Source: Staphylococcus hominis subsp. hominis (GTDB lineage: Bacteria; Bacillota; Bacilli; Staphylococcales; Staphylococcaceae). From it: a stretch of 64,000 nt of DNA. Every line of letters starts with the position of its first letter. Within the stretch, counting starts at the first letter, position 1. The translations under genes were made by a program, and so were the position numbers. The notes beneath the pieces were generated by a model, which saw only the letters and a list, made by a program, of their open reading frames with translations, ran no database searches and was not told the DNA's origin. The DNA lies in NCBI RefSeq assembly GCF_002901845.1, contig NZ_PPQE01000025.1, positions 885,686-949,685 on the forward strand, written 5' to 3'. This document shows positions 61,029-64,000 of the stretch, one piece after another.

Positions 61029-61547
61029 TTATTTTTCGTTTACAGGCGCTAACATAATAAACATTTGGCGCCCTTCCATTTTAGGTTTTTGTTCAACAGT
61101 GGCAATATCTTTACATTCGTCTGCAAATTTTTCTAAAACACGTTGACCAATTTCTTTGTGTGTAATTGCACGACCTCTGAAACGAATAGAAACTTTACAT
61201 TTGTCACCTTTAGTTAAGAATTTACGTCCATTTTTCAACTTAGTTTGGAAATCGTGTTCCTCAATAGTTGGACTTAAACGAATTTCTTTAACATTGATAA
61301 CTTTTTGTTTTTTCTTCATTTCTTTTTCTTTTTTCTGTTGTTCGAATTTATATTTACCATAATCCATAATTCTTGCAACAGGTGGTTTAGCATTTGGTGC
61401 AACAACTACTAAATCTAATTCAACTCTTTCAGCCATCTCAAGAGCTTCTCTTTTAGATTTAACACCAATTTGGTCACCATTTTGGCCAATTAAACGTAAT
61501 TCTTTTGCGCGAATTTTTTCGTTAACTTGCGTTTGATTTTTTGCTAT
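61029..61547 (-). CDS. infC: Translation initiation factor IF-3
   Basis: Binds the 30S subunit and proofreads start codons. The core is unmistakable ([80 protein letters not shown]). I place the start at an ATA codon (61547): GGGAGG lies 8 nt upstream, and the product [14 protein letters not shown] (172 aa) aligns with other IF-3 N-termini. The GTG at 61556 overlaps that ribosome binding site (zero spacing) and would give 175 aa. Rare start codons are the known basis of infC autoregulation. An ATG at 61619 falls in the leader terminator. Confidence 0.9.
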   Translation of the reverse strand: MAKNQTQVNEKIRAKELRLIGQNGDQIGVKSKREALEMAERVELDLVVVAPNAKPPVARIMDYGKYKFEQQKKEKEMKKKQKVINVKEIRLSPTIEEHDFQTKLKNGRKFLTKGDKCKVSIRFRGRAITHKEIGQRVLEKFADECKDIATVEQKPKMEGRQMFIMLAPVNEK

Positions 61548-61586
61548 GGTTGACACCTCCCAAAATTTTACGAAATTTTCCCAAGC

Positions 61587-61720
61587 AAAAAGAGCGGACA
61601 ATATTTGCCCGCTCTTCACTCATACACAATAATTGTGTGACATGATTAACCTGCCAACAGCTTTTTGCGTCGCTACAGGTGAGAAACGGGTGTTTCTACT
61701 TGGTTCGTTTCGTAATCAAC
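61587..61720 (-). promoter_or_regulatory. infC operon leader with attenuator
   Basis: About 135 nt of leader RNA. It ends in a strong 12-bp terminator hairpin, AAGAGCGGGCAA / TTGTCCGCTCTT (61590-61616), with a T-tract, about 25 nt before the infC ribosome binding site. Further upstream are the smaller hairpin ACACAATTATTGTGT and segments such as TCACCTGTAGCGACGC and GCTGTTGGCAGGT. The layout fits the Firmicute L20 leader, where L20 promotes premature termination; the L20 link is inferred from family knowledge. Confidence 0.8.
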
Positions 61721-61727
61721 GATACTA

Positions 61728-61756
61728 ATCATATCAAGTTTTATTAAGCATGTCAA
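61728..61756 (-). promoter_or_regulatory. infC operon promoter
   Basis: TTGACA (61756-61751), 17-nt spacer, TATGAT (61733-61728). Near-consensus, immediately after the lysP stop. Confidence 0.85.
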
Positions 61757-61769
61757 TTGTTTTTTAAAA

Positions 61770-63263
61770 TTAGTGATGTTTTACTTCATTCATTGAGACA
61801 TCTTGGCTTAAATCAACTTCTTCAAGAGGTATTTTTTTAGTTTTATATCTTAATTTATGATAAATAAAGAATACTAAAAATACTGGAATACCCATATACG
61901 TAATAATAAATCGATTAAGATCAAAGTGCCCTGTTTTAATGAAATCCACATCTTGTCCAACAATCACAATCACACACAATATACCTGCAAATATTGGACC
62001 GAATGGGAACCATTTCGCTTTATATTTCAATTCTGATTTACGATGATGTTGAACATTAAATGCTCGTCTAAAGCGATAGTGACTTACTGCAATACCTACC
62101 CAAGCAATAAAGCCTGTCATACCACTGGCAGCTACAATGTATTCATAAGCATTTCCGCTTAATTTTTGTACTAAGAAAATAACGACTACAAGTACACCAG
62201 TAGCAATCAATGATAAATATGGCACGCCGTGTTTATTCGTTTTACCAAACGAAGCGAATGCTAATTTATCTTTACTCATTGAATATAACATACGTGTTGA
62301 TGCATACATCCCTGAATTACCAGCTGATAATACTGAAGTTAAAATAACTGCATTCATAAATGAAGCAGCAAATGCTAAGCCTGCATTTTTAAAGACAAGC
62401 GTAAATGGAGATGTTGCAACATCGTTATCTCCACCCATTAAAGCATTACTATTATAAGGAATTAACATACCAATAACAAAGATGGCTAAGATATAAAATA
62501 ATAATATTCTCCAAAAAACTTGTTTAATTGCTTTTGGGACAGCACGTTCTGGATTCTCAGATTCTCCAGCAGTAATACCTATTAATTCAGTACCTTGGAA
62601 TGAGAAACCAGCAACTAAGAATACACCTAGGATTGAAAGTAAACTACCGCCAAGATTTCCACCTAGGATTGGCCCATCACCTTTAGTAAATGTTTCAAAT
62701 CCTACAAAATGTCCACCCATAATTCCTAATATAGTTAAAATACCAATAATTATAAAAATAATTACTGTAATCACTTTTATAAGTGCAAACCAATATTCAC
62801 TTTCACCATATACTCTTACAGATAAAGAGTTTAATGCGAAAATAATAACTATAAAGATACAACTCCATACCCATGCTGGTATCCCTGCCATAGGTGTCCA
62901 ATACTGAATGACTTGCGCTGCAATAGTTACATCTGCCGCTACAGTAATTACCCAGTTAAACCAATAGTTCCAACCTAATGCGAATCCTAATGATGGATCT
63001 ACAAATCGTGTTGCATAGGTACTAAATGAACCTGAAACAGGTAAATACGTAGCCATTTCTCCTAAAGAAGTCATTAAAAAGAATACCATAGCTCCAATAA
63101 TTGCATATGCAATAAGCGCACCTAATGCACCAGCATCGTGAATAGCACCACCTGATGTCATAAATAGGCCTGTACCAATACAGCCTCCCATTGCAATCAT
63201 AGAGATATGACGATCTTTTAACCCTCTCTTCATACCGCTATCTTGATTTTCAACTTTACTCAT
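61770..63263 (-). CDS. lysP: Lysine permease (LysP-like amino acid permease)
   Basis: 497-residue APC-family permease with 12 membrane segments. Family features are MIAMGGCIGTGLFMTSGGAI in the first segment, GEMATYLPVSGSFSTYATRFV and SFQGTELIGITAGESENPERAVPKAIKQVFWRI. The APC sequence alone gives amino-acid transport; the lysine riboswitch directly upstream makes lysine the most likely substrate. AAAGGGAG precedes the ATG. It lies between thrS and infC, as lysP does in S. aureus. Confidence 0.93.
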   Translation of the reverse strand: MSKVENQDSGMKRGLKDRHISMIAMGGCIGTGLFMTSGGAIHDAGALGALIAYAIIGAMVFFLMTSLGEMATYLPVSGSFSTYATRFVDPSLGFALGWNYWFNWVITVAADVTIAAQVIQYWTPMAGIPAWVWSCIFIVIIFALNSLSVRVYGESEYWFALIKVITVIIFIIIGILTILGIMGGHFVGFETFTKGDGPILGGNLGGSLLSILGVFLVAGFSFQGTELIGITAGESENPERAVPKAIKQVFWRILLFYILAIFVIGMLIPYNSNALMGGDNDVATSPFTLVFKNAGLAFAASFMNAVILTSVLSAGNSGMYASTRMLYSMSKDKLAFASFGKTNKHGVPYLSLIATGVLVVVIFLVQKLSGNAYEYIVAASGMTGFIAWVGIAVSHYRFRRAFNVQHHRKSELKYKAKWFPFGPIFAGILCVIVIVGQDVDFIKTGHFDLNRFIITYMGIPVFLVFFIYHKLRYKTKKIPLEEVDLSQDVSMNEVKHH

Positions 63264-63370
63264 ATAAGCTCCCTTTCTTAATGTAGAGGTTAGCTAAGTA
63301 TTTATTTGTTATGTGAAGATAATTAACATATTTAATTTTTATAAATGATATGTAAATCAAATTACAAATT

Positions 63371-63602
63371 AAAAAATAGGTACATACCGTTAAGATATGC
63401 ACCCACTACTTAATCTATGTCGGTAGCACATCACAAACTGTGACAGTACAGTTTCTATTCGATAACTGTCCCAACAAATCATAAGTATGGTTATCATTTG
63501 TTTCGGCATCTTTACCTTTCATACTTTCAACATACGTTCCATATCAACTTCTGAAGTATTACTTTTTAAAGATGCAACCTCTAACTCATTTTTATTTAAC
63601 TA
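63371..63602 (-). promoter_or_regulatory. Lysine riboswitch (L box) upstream of lysP
   Basis: The gene-free stretch before lysP holds conserved L-box elements on the minus strand in order: TTAGAGGTTGCATC, AAAAAGTA, GAAAGGTAAAGATGCCGAA, ACAAAT..ATTTGTTGG and ACTGTACTGTCACAG. It ends in a 10-bp terminator stem GGTGCATATC / GGTATGTACC (63403-63379) followed by TATTTTTT. Lysine binding should favour termination and shut off lysP. I could not resolve helix P1 by eye. Confidence 0.9.
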
Positions 63603-63608
63603 CTTTGT

Positions 63609-63637
63609 AATATACATTAAGGATATTATTTTATCAA
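63609..63637 (-). promoter_or_regulatory. lysP promoter
   Basis: TTGATA (63637-63632), 17-nt spacer, TATATT (63614-63609). It starts the riboswitch leader near 63602 and lies 3 bp after the thrS stop. Confidence 0.8.
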
Positions 63638-63639
63638 GA

Positions 63640-64000
63640 CTATCTACGTCTTTTTAGACGAATTTCATCTACTAAGTTCCAGATAAATTCATCTCTTTCT
63701 ATTGTTTCTTGATCTTGTGAGCCATACTTACGAACATTTACTTCGTTGTTTTCAACTTCTTTATCTCCTACTACAATTTGATAAGGAATTTTTTGCATTT
63801 GTGCCTCTCGAATTTTATAGCCCATTTTTTCGTTACGATCATCAATTTCTACACGAACACCTTGAGATTTTAATTCATCTTGTAAATTTCTCGCATAGTC
63901 GTAATGTAAATCTACATTTACTGGAATAATCTCAACTTGTTTTGGAGCTAACCATGTTGGGAAAGCACCTTTAGTTTCTTCAGTTAAGAAAGCTACAAAA
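63640..64000 (-). CDS. thrS: Threonyl-tRNA synthetase, C-terminal part
   Basis: Only the last 119 or so codons are inside the window; the gene continues past 64000. The visible part is the anticodon-binding domain: [76 protein letters not shown] and the end [15 protein letters not shown]. This matches staphylococcal ThrS closely. An internal Met at 63825 is not the start. Confidence 0.95.
   Translation of the reverse strand, partial: FVAFLTEETKGAFPTWLAPKQVEIIPVNVDLHYDYARNLQDELKSQGVRVEIDDRNEKMGYKIREAQMQKIPYQIVVGDKEVENNEVNVRKYGSQDQETIERDEFIWNLVDEIRLKRRR

Noticed and set aside
61557-61619. N-terminal extension of infC beginning at 61619
   Set aside because: The ATG falls in the attenuator hairpin region, and the extra residues are not part of any IF-3.

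Overview
The window is low-GC Firmicute chromosome and almost certainly comes from a Staphylococcus. Protein sequences (GreA, CymR, LytH, Prp, the hem enzymes, RelA, ClpX) and gene order match the conserved staphylococcal core chromosome. Several proteins differ clearly from my recollection of the S. aureus versions, so a coagulase-negative species is likely; I cannot name it from sequence alone. There is no sign of an insertion sequence, prophage, plasmid, CRISPR array, tRNA or rRNA gene. Nearly every gene is intact, and most are on the minus strand, so operons read from high to low coordinates.

Layout in transcription order (right to left). 64000-59600: 3' end of thrS, then lysP behind a lysine riboswitch, then infC-rpmI-rplT with its own promoter and attenuator, then a Nudix hydrolase and a TPR protein. 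58500-55000: tig, clpX and the ribosome-assembly GTPase engB. 54900-48780: hemA-hemX-hemC-hemD-hemB-hemL, the C5 route from glutamyl-tRNA to uroporphyrinogen III. 48700-42770: an AbrB-type membrane protein, tag (plus strand), then valS (T-box) and folC. 42500-37070: comC, radC, several small proteins of unknown function, mreC-mreD, and rplU-prp-rpmA (L21, the L27-processing protease, L27). 36900-28570: obg, an ACT-domain regulator, ruvA-ruvB, queA-tgt, yajC, secDF. 28400-21760: recJ, apt, relA, dtd, lytH. 21700-17100: hisS-aspS (T-box), 6S RNA, tcdA. 17000-13900: rarA (plus), cymR, a 47-aa protein, and a flavin-dependent monooxygenase (plus). 13700-4300: cysteine desulfurase, mnmA, a TPR protein, recD2, alaS (T-box), an IreB-like protein, ruvX and a DUF1292 protein. 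4040-40: trmR, trhP1, trhP2 (wobble 5-methoxyuridine), udk, greA.

The common theme is translation: aminoacyl-tRNA synthetases, tRNA modification (mo5U, s2U, queuosine, ct6A), ribosomal proteins and their assembly, and stringent response. DNA repair and recombination (RecD2, RuvABX, RecJ, RarA, RadC, Tag), heme synthesis and the cell envelope make up the rest. RNA-level control is rich: three T-box leaders, one lysine riboswitch, an infC attenuator, a probable L21 leader and 6S RNA.

I found no convincing new multi-gene system. The points most worth a second look are a 24-bp perfect palindrome over the hemA -10 element, a probable AUA start codon for infC, an inverted repeat with internal tandem repeats between two divergent genes of unknown function near 40.4 kb, and three small proteins of unknown function.
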